Source: Bradyrhizobium sp. MOS003
GTDB lineage: Bacteria; Pseudomonadota; Alphaproteobacteria; Rhizobiales; Xanthobacteraceae
DNA length: 64,000 nucleotides
Reading direction: 5' to 3'
Assembly: GCF_003020125.1 (NCBI RefSeq)
Contig: NZ_PYFW01000005.1
Coordinates: forward strand, 62,001 to 126,000
Part shown: positions 34,052 to 43,180 of the stretch, one piece after another
Layout of the letters: every line of letters starts with the position of its first letter
How positions within the stretch are numbered: position 1 is the stretch's first letter
The notes under the pieces: generated by a model
Database searches by the model: none
Seen by the model: the letters and a program-made list of their open reading frames with translations, nothing else
What the model was told of the DNA's origin: nothing
Made by a program: the position numbers and the translations under genes

Positions 34052-35800
34052 ATGCGAGCCCTCTTGCAGCAGGTCGGAAACCGCCTGCACGCGATTGAAG
34101 ACCACTTAACCGTCAGGACGCAGATCGCTGCGGCCGTGGCTGTCATGTCCGTCGTGCTCGTCGGCACGCTCGCAGCCGGCGCCGCACTAATCAGCTATAG
34201 GAACACGGCCACTCTCATCGAGAGCAGCCTGACAGCGACTGCCGCCACGGCTTCAGGCCGGCTCGATCGGTTCATGGCGACGCGCCAACAGGAGATGAAG
34301 CTGTTCGCTGAGATGCAGCCGATGCAAACGCATTGGCAGGGGGATCCGGCCGCTTTGCGCAGTTCGCTGGAGAACCTCCAGCGCTCTTTTTCTGAATTCG
34401 CCTGGATTGGTTATGCCGACGTCAATGGCAACGTTGTCGCCGCCACCGGCGGCCTCCTGCAAGGCAAGTCCGTGGCCGAGCGCCCGTGGTTCAAGCAGGG
34501 GCTCGAAAGGATGGCTGTCGGTGACGTGCATGAGGCGGTGCTGCTCTCTTCACTACTGGCGCAGCGCGCCAATAACGAGCCCTACCGCTTCGTCGATATT
34601 GCCGTCCCCGTGCGTGACGTCCATGGCGATCTGCTCGGCGTGCTCGGCGGTCACCTGAACTGGGACTGGGCCACCAGCTTGATCAAAGACGTCGAAGCCA
34701 ATGACGGCAACGCCGACGCGACCCTGTCGATCCTCAGTAAGGGCGGCATGGTCCTGCTGGGCCCGCAGAAACAGAGCATCCGCTACGGCGGCGATGAGCT
34801 CGCGCGCATCGTGAGAGCCGGCGCCGGCACATTCAGGGAAACCGAGAATGGCGAGCAAATGCTGACGGCTTTCCACGTCGGCAAGGGACATCGCGACTAT
34901 CAGGGCCTGAACTGGATCGTCACCGCGACCCAGCCTGCGAGCGTGGCGCTCAAGGCCGCGATCTCGTCTGCGCAGATGATTTTGGCGATCGGCGCTGCGA
35001 CGGCGCTGATCGCGCTGTCGCTGGCCGTTGTGGTCTCGCGAAGGATCGCAGCCCCGATCATCGCCCTGACGCGGGAGGCCGACCGCATCGGACGCGTCCA
35101 CGGCCCGACCATGCTGGCCCGACAGAGCGGTTCGGCCGAGGTGGTGCAGCTCTCTCGCGCGTTGCGTTCGCTGCTGCGCCGCATCGGCCTTGCCGAGGAG
35201 CGCACAAAGGAAGCCGAGTTGCGCGCGACCGAGAACGCAATGCAGCTCCAGGAAGACATGTTGAAGCTGCGCCAGCTCGCCGAAACCGATTTTATGACCG
35301 GACTGATGAACCGCCGGTCTTTCCTCGCTGTCGCCGACGACGCGGTGGCGTTCTCCCGCCGCTACAAGCGCAACATGGCGACGCTGATGATCGACATCGA
35401 TCATTTCAAGAAGATCAACGACACCCATGGCCATGCCGCCGGCGACGACGCCATCAAGCGCGTCGCCGAGATCGTCAGCCAGTCGATCCGGACCACTGAC
35501 AAGGCGGCCCGCTTCGGCGGCGAGGAGTTCGTGGTGCTGCTGCGTGAGATCGATCAGGAGACCGCCATATTACTTGCCGACCGCATCCGAACATCTATTG
35601 GGGGCGCGAAAGTGACGCATGGCAATGTCGTTATTCCCATCACCGTTTCGGTCGGGCTCGCACTGTTCGACGAGAGCGACCGCGACGTGCAGGATGTAAT
35701 CGAGCGCGCAGACCAGGGCCTCTATGTCGCAAAGACATCCGGGCGGAATCGTACTTTCCTGATGCCGGCGGAGGTCGAGCGCCCCGCGCGCGCCGCCTGA
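34052..35800 (+). CDS. Diguanylate cyclase with periplasmic Cache sensor
   Basis: This 582-residue inner-membrane enzyme should make cyclic di-GMP. TM1 spans about residues 27-50, a Cache-like periplasmic sensor about 55-300 (FAWIGYADVNGNVVAATGGLL, ERPWFKQGL, VDIAVPVRDVHGDLLGVLGGHL), TM2 about 307-330, a HAMP-like linker follows, and the GGDEF domain lies at about 405-570. The active-site motif is GGEEF (near residue 490), and RTTD five residues before it is an allosteric inhibitory I-site. No EAL domain is present. The ATG at 34052 has ggagcc 7 bp before it. Its stop is 2 bp from the convergent mutY stop. Confidence 0.92.
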   Translation: MRALLQQVGNRLHAIEDHLTVRTQIAAAVAVMSVVLVGTLAAGAALISYRNTATLIESSLTATAATASGRLDRFMATRQQEMKLFAEMQPMQTHWQGDPAALRSSLENLQRSFSEFAWIGYADVNGNVVAATGGLLQGKSVAERPWFKQGLERMAVGDVHEAVLLSSLLAQRANNEPYRFVDIAVPVRDVHGDLLGVLGGHLNWDWATSLIKDVEANDGNADATLSILSKGGMVLLGPQKQSIRYGGDELARIVRAGAGTFRETENGEQMLTAFHVGKGHRDYQGLNWIVTATQPASVALKAAISSAQMILAIGAATALIALSLAVVVSRRIAAPIIALTREADRIGRVHGPTMLARQSGSAEVVQLSRALRSLLRRIGLAEERTKEAELRATENAMQLQEDMLKLRQLAETDFMTGLMNRRSFLAVADDAVAFSRRYKRNMATLMIDIDHFKKINDTHGHAAGDDAIKRVAEIVSQSIRTTDKAARFGGEEFVVLLREIDQETAILLADRIRTSIGGAKVTHGNVVIPITVSVGLALFDESDRDVQDVIERADQGLYVAKTSGRNRTFLMPAEVERPARAA

Positions 35801-35802
35801 AT

Positions 35803-36900
35803 TCAGTCGAGGGCGTGCGCGATCACCTTGCGCATGACATTGGGTAGCGCCTCATCGGCAAGAGTCGCGATCGGCACCCAGCGCATGCCCGCGGGGGCGC
35901 GGGTGCGGGCCACAGCCTTCGCCGTGTAGACCACCAGCTCCAGCGGGAAATGCGTAAAGACGTGGGTGACGACGCCCATTTTGCGCTGCCAGCGCGACAG
36001 CCCCTTCAGCGCTGGCGCCTGCAGCCTCGCCGCCGCGTCGTCCTGGCCGGCCAGCCAGTCCGAGCCGGGCACTTCGGTCATACCGCCGAGCAGGCCCTTT
36101 TCGGGCCGGCTGCGGACCAGCAGCTCCTCGCCGCGTGTGACGACGAAGGCCGCTCCGCGCCGCAACGTTCCGCTCTTCTTCGGTGCCTTGCGCGGAAAGG
36201 TCTCCTGCGTGCCCTGCAGGCGCGCCGTGCAATCCTCGTTCAGAGGACACAACGAGCAAGCCGGCTTCTTCGGCGTGCAGATCGAGGCCCCCAAATCCAT
36301 CAGCGCCTGCGCGCTGTCGCCGGCGCGGGAGTTTGCAAGCAGCGTCGCCGCCAGCTGCTGTACCAGGGGTTTCGCCTGCGGGAGTTCATCTTCAACCGCA
36401 AAGAGCCGCGACACCACGCGCTCGATATTGCCGTCGACCGGCATGGTGTGGCGATCGAAGGCGATGGCGGCAATCGCCGCCGCCGTGTACGGCCCGATGC
36501 CCGGCAGCGCACGCAGCCCCTCCTCGGTGTCGGGAAAGCTGCCGCCCTGCTCGCGCGTCACCGCGACCGCGCAGGCGTACAGGTTACGCGCGCGCGAATA
36601 ATAGCCGAGCCCGGCCCACATCCGCAGCACGTCGTCCTGCGAGGCGCGTCCGAGCGCGGTGACATCCGGCCAGCGCGCGACGAATTTTTCGAAATAAGGC
36701 CCGACCGCCTTTACCGTGGTCTGCTGCAGCATGATCTCCGAGAGCCAGACGCGGTAAGGGTCCGACGTCTCGCCGGGCGCCGCCCGCCAGGGTAATCGGC
36801 GGCGGTGGCGGTCGTACCATTGGAGCAGCAAGGTGGGGCGAGCCGAACCTGCCGACTGAACTGGTTCCGACTTGGCCTTACGCGCAGATTTCGGGTTCAT
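35803..36900 (-). CDS. mutY: A/G-specific adenine glycosylase
   Basis: MutY removes adenine paired with 8-oxoguanine. In the 365-residue protein, catalytic Glu55 lies in SEIMLQQTTV, the helix-hairpin-helix loop is LPGIGPYTAAAIAAIAF, catalytic Asp156 lies in VDGNIERV, and the four cysteines C208, C215, C218 and C224 show the exact CX6CX2CX5C spacing for the [4Fe-4S] cluster. The C-terminal domain (LRRGAAFVVTRGEELLVRSRPEKGLLGGM) is NUDIX-like and recognises 8-oxoguanine. The ATG at 36900 is the true start; the frame runs on to 37080 only by reading through a repeat. It is divergent from the DciA-like gene. Confidence 0.96.
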   Translation of the reverse strand: MNPKSARKAKSEPVQSAGSARPTLLLQWYDRHRRRLPWRAAPGETSDPYRVWLSEIMLQQTTVKAVGPYFEKFVARWPDVTALGRASQDDVLRMWAGLGYYSRARNLYACAVAVTREQGGSFPDTEEGLRALPGIGPYTAAAIAAIAFDRHTMPVDGNIERVVSRLFAVEDELPQAKPLVQQLAATLLANSRAGDSAQALMDLGASICTPKKPACSLCPLNEDCTARLQGTQETFPRKAPKKSGTLRRGAAFVVTRGEELLVRSRPEKGLLGGMTEVPGSDWLAGQDDAAARLQAPALKGLSRWQRKMGVVTHVFTHFPLELVVYTAKAVARTRAPAGMRWVPIATLADEALPNVMRKVIAHALD

Positions 36901-36940
36901 GTTTTTACTGTAACGACCTCCCGCCGATCTCTCCACGTCC

Positions 36941-37018
36941 TGCCCGCGCTCGTCGCGGGCATCCACGTTTTTCTTCGAGGGAAGAACGTGGATGGCCGGG
37001 ACAAGCCAGGCCATGACG
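36941..37018. repeat. Palindromic intergenic repeat, family 2, copy 2
   Basis: This copy has arms gcgggcatccacgtt and aacgtggatggccggg, matching the element at 10344-10428. It occupies the divergent region between mutY and the DciA-like gene, so both promoters must lie within or around it. It adds a false N-terminal extension to mutY in open-frame searches. Confidence 0.88.
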
Positions 37019-37061
37019 ACGACCAGCCTGCCGATCGCGCGCGAGAGTGCTATAAGGCCCC

Positions 37062-37553
37062 ATGTCCAAATACCCTCCAAAGCCCGGCCCCATCAGCGCC
37101 AAGCCGCTGGGCGTCCTGCTCAACGACGTTTTTGCCGAGGCCTATGCCAAGCAGGGCTTTGCGGCGCGCGAGCTGGTGACGCGGTGGGCGCAGATTGCAG
37201 GTCCCGAGATCGCCGCCCATGCCGAGCCCCTGAAGATGCAATGGCCGCGCCCGGTAGAGGGCCAGCCGCAGGAACCGGCGACCCTGGTGCTGCGGGTGGA
37301 GGGGCCGATGGCGCTGGAAATCCAGCATTCCGCCGACATCATCCTGGAGCGGGTCAACCGTTTCTTCGGCTGGAGCGCGGTCGGCAAGCTCGCCTTCCGC
37401 CAGGCTCCCCTGTCGCGCGTCAGGCGGCCGGTGCGGCCGAGCCCGCCCGATCCCAAATCGGTGGCCAAGGTGGCGGAGAGCCTGGGCGACATCGAAGATG
37501 AACAACTCAAGACGGCGCTGGCGCGGCTGGGGGCCGCCATCAAGCGAAATTGA
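37062..37553 (+). CDS. DciA-like DUF721 protein
   Basis: This 163-residue protein matches the DUF721/DciA family, whose best studied members load the DnaB replicative helicase in bacteria without DnaC. The family core spans about residues 15-110 (VLLNDVFAEAYAKQGFAARELVTRWAQIAGPEIAAHAEPLKM, then LVLRVEGPMALEIQHSADIILERVNRFFG). The C terminus is Pro/Arg-rich and less conserved. In many alphaproteobacteria it lies between mutY, a DsbA-like gene and smc, as here, and so marks a conserved block. That it loads DnaB in this organism is inferred from the family. Confidence 0.82.
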   Translation: MSKYPPKPGPISAKPLGVLLNDVFAEAYAKQGFAARELVTRWAQIAGPEIAAHAEPLKMQWPRPVEGQPQEPATLVLRVEGPMALEIQHSADIILERVNRFFGWSAVGKLAFRQAPLSRVRRPVRPSPPDPKSVAKVAESLGDIEDEQLKTALARLGAAIKRN

Positions 37554-37692
37554 GCCTTATTTCGCGGTCAATCTGGACCCGCCTCCGCCGCTCGCCATTG
37601 CCTCAAGCTACGTTTCAAGCTAGCGACAGACCGCCTGGGCGGGAACTTGATAGACCCCTGGGGCGACATTTTTGCCAATTCGGGAGCCGACC

Positions 37693-38349
37693 GTGATCAT
37701 CACCCGCCGCGCCTTCACCACGATGCTGTCGCTGACAGGGCTTGCCGCGCTCGCCGGGCTCTCGCCGCTGCAGTTCATATCCGAGGCCATGGCGCAGTCG
37801 GCCGGCGACGTCGCCAAGCCGGTGTCGCTGCCCGACATGGCGCTCGGCCCCAACGACGCCGCCGTCACCATCACCGAATACGCCTCGATGACCTGCCCGC
37901 ACTGCGCCGCCTTCAATGAGCAGGTGTTCCCGAAGATCAAGAAGGAATACATCGACACCGGCAAGGTGCGTTACATCTTCCGCGAGTTCCCGCTCGACAT
38001 CAAAGCTGCCGCCGGCTCGATGCTGTCGCGCTGCATCGCCAATGGCGACGGACCGAAATACTTCGCGGTCACCGACATGCTGTTCCGCCAGCAGAACGAC
38101 TGGGTGGTGAAGAACACCACCGAGACCCTGACGCGGATCGGCAAACAGGCCGGCCTCACCCAGCAGCAGGTCGAGGCCTGCCTGAAGGATCAGGCGCTGC
38201 TCGACAAGATCGCCGCCGACCAGAAATATGCCAGCGACGTGCTCAAGGTGGATTCGACGCCGACCTTCTTCATCAACGGCGAGAAGATCAAGGGCGAGAC
38301 CTCGTTCGAGGAGTTCGCCAAGAAGATCAATCCGCTGCTGAAGAGCTGA
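37693..38349 (+). CDS. DsbA-family thiol oxidoreductase
   Basis: This exported thioredoxin-fold protein of 218 residues has an N-terminal region VIITRRAFTTMLSLTGLAALAGLSPL with an RR pair (Tat-like), likely cleaved near AMAQ. The redox site is CPHC in YASMTCPHCAAF, as in DsbA/DsbC-type proteins, with the cis-proline loop at STPTFFING near residue 195. It should form or shuffle disulfides in the periplasm. The GTG at 37693, 5 bp after cgggag, is preferred over a TTG at 37672. It lies between the DciA-like gene and smc on the same strand. Confidence 0.88.
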   Translation: MIITRRAFTTMLSLTGLAALAGLSPLQFISEAMAQSAGDVAKPVSLPDMALGPNDAAVTITEYASMTCPHCAAFNEQVFPKIKKEYIDTGKVRYIFREFPLDIKAAAGSMLSRCIANGDGPKYFAVTDMLFRQQNDWVVKNTTETLTRIGKQAGLTQQQVEACLKDQALLDKIAADQKYASDVLKVDSTPTFFINGEKIKGETSFEEFAKKINPLLKS

Positions 38350-38566
38350 TTCGCTCGTCAAGATCCTGATTCGCATCTCGAAAGCCGTATCTTTCCCGGC
38401 ATAAATCCCTTGGGAAAAGCGGCTTTCGCCGGTTGCCCTCGCGGCGCACCGCGGCCATTGTCCAGCCGCATGAGGCGCCTCGCGCGACTCGCCCGGATAG
38501 CGGCATTGCCTTCCATGGTAGTGTCCCGGCAGGGGGATTCGCGCCTGCCAACAGAGATGCGTGCTT

Positions 38567-41500
38567 ATGAAAATCACCCGCCTGCGCCTTCACGGCTTCA
38601 AGTCCTTCGTTGAGCCCACGGACTTCGTAATCGAGCCCGGCCTGACCGGCGTGGTCGGACCCAACGGCTGCGGCAAGTCGAATCTCGTCGAGGCGCTGCG
38701 CTGGGCGATGGGCGAGACTTCGTACAAGTCGCTGCGCGCCGCCGACATGGATGCGGTGATCTTCGCCGGCTCCGGCAACCGTCCCGCGCGCAACCACGCC
38801 GAAGTGACGATGACGATCGACAATGCCGATCGCACCGCGCCGGCGGCGATGAACGACAGCCAGCTGCTCGAAATCTCCCGCCGCATCGAGCGCGAGGCCG
38901 GCTCGGTCTATCGCATCAACGGCCGCGACGTGCGCGCCCGCGACGTGCAGATCCTGTTCGCCGACGCCGCCACCGGTGCGCGTTCGCCCGCCCTCGTCCA
39001 CCAGGGCAAGATCGGCGAGATCATCCAGGCCAAGCCCGAGCAGCGCCGCCGCGTGCTGGAAGACGCCGCTGGTGTCGCCGGTCTGCACGCCCGTCGCCAC
39101 GAAGCCGAGCTGCGGCTGAAGGCGGCTGAAACCAACCTCACCCGCGTCGAGGACGTGATCGGCCAGCTCGCAGGCCAAATGGAAGGCCTGAAGAAGCAGG
39201 CTCGCCAGGCCGTGCGCTACCGCGAAGTCGCGGCCAAGGTCCGCAAAGCCGAAGCCACGCTGTTTCATCTGCGCTGGATCGGCGCCCATGCCGACGTCAA
39301 CGAATCCGGCCAGACCCACGATCTCGCGGTGCGCGAGATGGCCGAGCGTACCCAGCACCAGGCCGAAGCCGCCCGCATCCAGGCCATTCGCGCCGCCGAA
39401 ATGCCGGCGCTGCGCGATGCCGAGGCGCGCGCCGCGGCCGGGCTGCAGCGTCTCACCAATGCCCGCGAGCTGCTCGACCGCGAGGAGGAGCGCGCCAAGG
39501 AGCGCGTCGCCGAGCTCGAGCGCCGCCTCGCCCAGTTCGAAGGCGACATCTCCCGCGCCCAGCAGCAGACCATGGACGCCGACGTCGCGCTGCAGCGGCT
39601 CGACAGCGAAGATTCCGAGCTGAAGGAAGAGATCAAGTCGCGCGTCGAGAAGCGCTCCGGCGTCGACGAGCGCGTCGGCGAAGCAGAGGCGGTGCTGACC
39701 GAAACCGAACAGCAATTCGCCGAACTCACCACAGCGCTCGCCGACCTCACCGCCAAGCGCAACCAGCTCGAGGCCAACGTCCGCACCCACCGCGACAAGC
39801 TGGCCCGGCTCGACCAGGAGATCGCGAACGTCGCGGCCGAAGAGCAGAAGCTTGCCGCCGAGACCGGCGGCTTCGGCGATCTCGACGAGCTGACCGCGCT
39901 GGTCGAAACCGCGGAAGAGACGCTCGCGGCTTCCGAAGCCGCAGCGCAGGCGAGCGAAGCCGCGCACGTCGCGGCGCGCCAGACGCTGGAATCCTCGCGC
40001 TCGCCGCTGGTCGAGGCCGACAAGCGCGCGCAGCGGCTCGAAACCGAGGCGCGCACGATCTCCAAGATCCTCAACGGCGAGACCAAGAATCTGTGGCCGC
40101 CGATCATCGACGGCATCACCGTCGACAAGGGTTTTGAGAAGGCGATCGGCGCAGCGCTCGGCGACGATCTCGATGCGCCAATCGATCCGTCGGCGCCGAT
40201 GCGCTGGACCAATGTCGGGCACACCGACGGCGATCCGGAGCTGCCCGAAGGCGCCGTGCCGCTCGCCAATCATGTGCAGGCGCCGGCCGAGCTGACGCGC
40301 CGTCTGGCCCAGATCGGCGTGGTGCCGCGCGAGCGCGGCGCCGAGCTGGTGTCGCAACTCAGGACCGGCCAGCGGCTGGTCTCGCCCGAAGGCGACGTCT
40401 GGCGCTGGGACGGCTTCGTCGCCGCAGCCCACGCCCCGACCGGTGCCGCACGGCGCCTCGCCGAGCGCGCCCGTCTCGTCGACATCGAGAACGAGCTGGA
40501 GCAGGCCCGCATCGACGCACAGATCAAGCGTCAGGCCCTGGAGAACGCCGAGTCCGAGCTGCAGATGGCAGCGAGCACCGAAGGCGCCAGCCGTGAAGCC
40601 TGGCGCGCCGCGCAGCGCGAGCTCAATGTCGCGCGCGAGCGTCACGCCACCGCCGAGCGCGAGATCAGCCGTCACGCCGCGCGCAAGGCGACGCTGTCGG
40701 AAGCGCACAGCCGTCTCGCCGCCGACCGCGCCGAGGCCGAGGCCGCCTACGAATATGCCGAAGCCGGCATCTCCGAGCTGCCGTCGAGCGAGGACACCGA
40801 AACCCGCCTCGCCGCGGTCCGCAGCGACATCGAAGGCCATCGCCGTATGGCGGCCCAGGTCCGCGCCGAGGCGCAGGCGCTGGCGCGCGAGGCCGAGCTT
40901 GCCGACCGCCGCGTCCAGGCGATCCTGGCCGAACGCACGGAGTGGCAGAACCGCAAGGAGAGCGCGGCCTCCCACATCGACACCATCCAGGCCCGCATCG
41001 CCGAGCTCACGATCGAGCGCAGCGAGCTCGAAAACGCGCCCGCCGTGTTCGCCGAAAAGCGCAGCGCGCTGATCACCGAGATCGAATACGCCGAGAACGA
41101 CCGCCGCATGGCCGCCGACGCGCTCGCTACCGCGGAGAGCGCGATGGCCGAGACCGACCGCGTCGCCAAGCTGACGCTGGAGGCGCTCTCCAGCTCGCGC
41201 GAGGCCACCGCCCGTGCCGAGGAGCGCATGGAAGGCGCGCGGCGCCGGCTCGAGGACATCGAGCGCGAGATCCGCGACATGCTGGAAGTCGAGCCGCAGG
41301 CCGTCGCAGGTCTGGCCGAGATCGAGCCCGGCGCGGAGCTGCCGCCGCTGCACGACATCGAGGAAGACCTCGAAAAGATGCGCCGCGACCGCGAGCGCCT
41401 CGGCGCCGTCAATCTGCGCGCTGAGGAAGAGCTGCGCGAGGTCGAGACCCAGCATAACGGTCTGGTCACCGAGCGCGACGACCTGGTCGAAGCCATCAAG

Positions 41501-42031
41501 CGGCTGCGCCAGGGTATCCAGAGCCTCAACAAGGAGGCGCGCGAGCGGCTCTTGACCTCGTTCGAGGTCGTCAACAACCACTTCAAGCGCCTGTTCGTCG
41601 AGCTGTTCGGCGGCGGCGAAGCCGCGCTGCACCTGATCGAGAGCGATGACCCGCTCGAAGCCGGCCTCGAAATCATCGCAAAACCGCCGGGCAAGAAGCC
41701 GCAGACGCTGTCGCTGCTCTCGGGCGGCGAGCAGGCGCTGACCGCTATGGCGCTGATCTTCGCGGTGTTCCTCACCAACCCTTCGCCGATCTGCGTGCTG
41801 GACGAAGTCGACGCGCCGCTCGACGACCACAACGTCGAACGGTACTGCAACCTGCTGCACGAGATGACCAGCTCGACCGATACGCGCTTCATCATCATCA
41901 CGCACAATCCGATCACGATGGCGCGGATGAACCGGCTGTTCGGCGTCACCATGGCCGAACGCGGCGTCTCGCAGCTGGTGTCGGTCAGCCTGTCCGAGGC
42001 GGTGGACATTCTCGACCAGAACGTGGCGTGA
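38567..42031 (+). CDS. smc: Chromosome partition ATPase SMC
   Basis: SMC dimers with ScpA and ScpB organise and separate the replicated chromosome. In the 1154-residue protein, the Walker A GPNGCGKSN is at residues 31-39, long coiled coils cover about 165-500 and 660-1000, the hinge lies at about 500-650 (including WPPIIDGITVDKGFEKAIGAALG), the signature LSGGEQALTAMALIF near 1050, and the Walker B motif VLDEVDAPLDD near 1080. The length is normal. The ATG at 38567 begins the conserved KITRLRLHGFKSF start; a GTG at 38561 is possible. scpAB are not in this window. The opposite strand is open for 1192 codons only because of codon bias. Confidence 0.97.
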   Translation: MKITRLRLHGFKSFVEPTDFVIEPGLTGVVGPNGCGKSNLVEALRWAMGETSYKSLRAADMDAVIFAGSGNRPARNHAEVTMTIDNADRTAPAAMNDSQLLEISRRIEREAGSVYRINGRDVRARDVQILFADAATGARSPALVHQGKIGEIIQAKPEQRRRVLEDAAGVAGLHARRHEAELRLKAAETNLTRVEDVIGQLAGQMEGLKKQARQAVRYREVAAKVRKAEATLFHLRWIGAHADVNESGQTHDLAVREMAERTQHQAEAARIQAIRAAEMPALRDAEARAAAGLQRLTNARELLDREEERAKERVAELERRLAQFEGDISRAQQQTMDADVALQRLDSEDSELKEEIKSRVEKRSGVDERVGEAEAVLTETEQQFAELTTALADLTAKRNQLEANVRTHRDKLARLDQEIANVAAEEQKLAAETGGFGDLDELTALVETAEETLAASEAAAQASEAAHVAARQTLESSRSPLVEADKRAQRLETEARTISKILNGETKNLWPPIIDGITVDKGFEKAIGAALGDDLDAPIDPSAPMRWTNVGHTDGDPELPEGAVPLANHVQAPAELTRRLAQIGVVPRERGAELVSQLRTGQRLVSPEGDVWRWDGFVAAAHAPTGAARRLAERARLVDIENELEQARIDAQIKRQALENAESELQMAASTEGASREAWRAAQRELNVARERHATAEREISRHAARKATLSEAHSRLAADRAEAEAAYEYAEAGISELPSSEDTETRLAAVRSDIEGHRRMAAQVRAEAQALAREAELADRRVQAILAERTEWQNRKESAASHIDTIQARIAELTIERSELENAPAVFAEKRSALITEIEYAENDRRMAADALATAESAMAETDRVAKLTLEALSSSREATARAEERMEGARRRLEDIEREIRDMLEVEPQAVAGLAEIEPGAELPPLHDIEEDLEKMRRDRERLGAVNLRAEEELREVETQHNGLVTERDDLVEAIKRLRQGIQSLNKEARERLLTSFEVVNNHFKRLFVELFGGGEAALHLIESDDPLEAGLEIIAKPPGKKPQTLSLLSGGEQALTAMALIFAVFLTNPSPICVLDEVDAPLDDHNVERYCNLLHEMTSSTDTRFIIITHNPITMARMNRLFGVTMAERGVSQLVSVSLSEAVDILDQNVA

Positions 42032-42052
42032 TACGGCTGGCCCAGAAATGAC

Positions 42053-42078
42053 GGTGGGCGAACATGATCTCGCCCACC
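42053..42078 (+). promoter_or_regulatory. Hairpin enclosing the start codon of the Rsm22-like gene
   Basis: GGTGGGCGA (42053-42061) and TCGCCCACC (42070-42078) form a perfect 9 bp stem with an 8-base loop acATGatc, whose ATG is the start codon. Most of the stem is G/C, so the mRNA would hide the initiation region. The arms resemble the ggtgggca/gcccacc core of repeat family 1, so the structure may be a remnant of that family. Confidence 0.6.
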
Positions 42079-43041
42079 CTTCCCGCTGAACTCAAGGCCG
42101 CCCTCGACGGCAAGCTTCAGGGCTTCTCGCGCACCGAGGCCGCACAGCGCTCGCAGAAGATCTCGACCACCTATCGCTCAGGCGGCGGCTCGGGCTCCAT
42201 CAAGTCCGATGCCGATGCCCTCGCCTATGCGCTCGCGCGCATGCCGGCGACCTATGCGGCCGTGGCGGCCAGCCTGAATGCGCTGACCGAGATCGCGCCC
42301 AATCTTACCCCGGAAACGCTGCTTGACGTCGGCGCGGGCCCGGGCACCGCGAGTTGGGCCGCCGCCGAGGCGTTTCCGTCGCTGCAGGATTTTACACTGC
42401 TCGATGCCAACGCCACGCTAAGCCGGCTCGCGCTTGAACTCGCACGCGACAGCTCGCGGCTGGCGGAGTGCCGTTATCTGCCCGGCGATGCCGGCGGCAA
42501 CCTCATCGAGGTCGCGCGGGCCGATCTCGTCGTGGCCAGCTACATCATCGGCGAGCTCGGCGAGGCCGATCAGCGCAAGCTCGCGGACGCCATGTGGGCC
42601 AAGGCGCGCCGTGCCCTGATCGTGATCGAGCCGGGCACGCCGGCCGGCTATGCGCGTATCCTCGCGCTGCGCCAGCAACTCATCGCAGCGGGCGCTTACG
42701 TCGCCGCGCCCTGCCCGCACGAAAAGCCCTGCCCGCTCATCGCGCCCGACTGGTGCCATTTCAGCCAGCGTTTGCCGCGCTCGCAGGCCCATCGCCAGAT
42801 CAAGGGCGCCGACGTGCCGTTCGAGGACGAGCGCTTCATCTACGTCGCCCTGACCCGCACGCCGCCCACAACGCGCGCCGCGCGCGTGCTGGCGCCGCCG
42901 GATGTCGGCAAGGCCGAGATCACCGCCAAGCTCTGCACCGAGGACGGTGTCGCTATCACGAGGGTGCCTCGCCGCGACAAGGCTGCCTATGCTGGGGCGC
43001 GCCGCTGGCGCTGGGGTGACGCTGTTCTGTCCGAAAGTTAA
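42064..43041 (+). CDS. Rsm22-like rRNA methyltransferase-family protein
   Basis: This 325-residue protein resembles the mitochondrial small-subunit Rsm22 family (also called METTL17), which is tied to ribosome assembly. The AdoMet site is LLDVGAGPGTASWAA near residue 92. A cysteine-rich block PCPHEKPCPLIAPDWCHF near residue 220 provides three or four ligands for a metal or Fe-S cluster, and SQRLPRSQAHRQIKG follows as in the family. It lies 33 bp after smc on the same strand. Its start codon is in the loop of a strong hairpin. The N terminus (LPAELKAALDGKLQG) fits the family, so I keep this start. Confidence 0.86.
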   Translation: MISPTLPAELKAALDGKLQGFSRTEAAQRSQKISTTYRSGGGSGSIKSDADALAYALARMPATYAAVAASLNALTEIAPNLTPETLLDVGAGPGTASWAAAEAFPSLQDFTLLDANATLSRLALELARDSSRLAECRYLPGDAGGNLIEVARADLVVASYIIGELGEADQRKLADAMWAKARRALIVIEPGTPAGYARILALRQQLIAAGAYVAAPCPHEKPCPLIAPDWCHFSQRLPRSQAHRQIKGADVPFEDERFIYVALTRTPPTTRAARVLAPPDVGKAEITAKLCTEDGVAITRVPRRDKAAYAGARRWRWGDAVLSES

Positions 43042-43180
43042 CCATCGTTCGCCGCTTTTGCCTTGAACTCGGATGGCTCCCGATCCGACCAAATCCTACC
43101 TCCCCTCTGCGCAGGGGCTCTCGCTCCGCGCCAATTTGGTTTACCCTAGCGCCCGCCTCTTCCCCCTTCAGGAGTTCTCC

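Noticed and set aside
36901..37080. A 60-codon N-terminal extension of mutY.
   Set aside because: It translates a repeat (peptide VMAWLVPAIHVL) and runs into the divergent gene; the ATG at 36900 gives the normal MutY length.
38327..41905. A 1192-codon open frame on the strand opposite smc.
   Set aside because: It mirrors the codon bias of smc, is low in complexity (Ala, Arg, Leu, Gly, Asp), has no recognisable domain, and the plus-strand smc is complete with all motifs.
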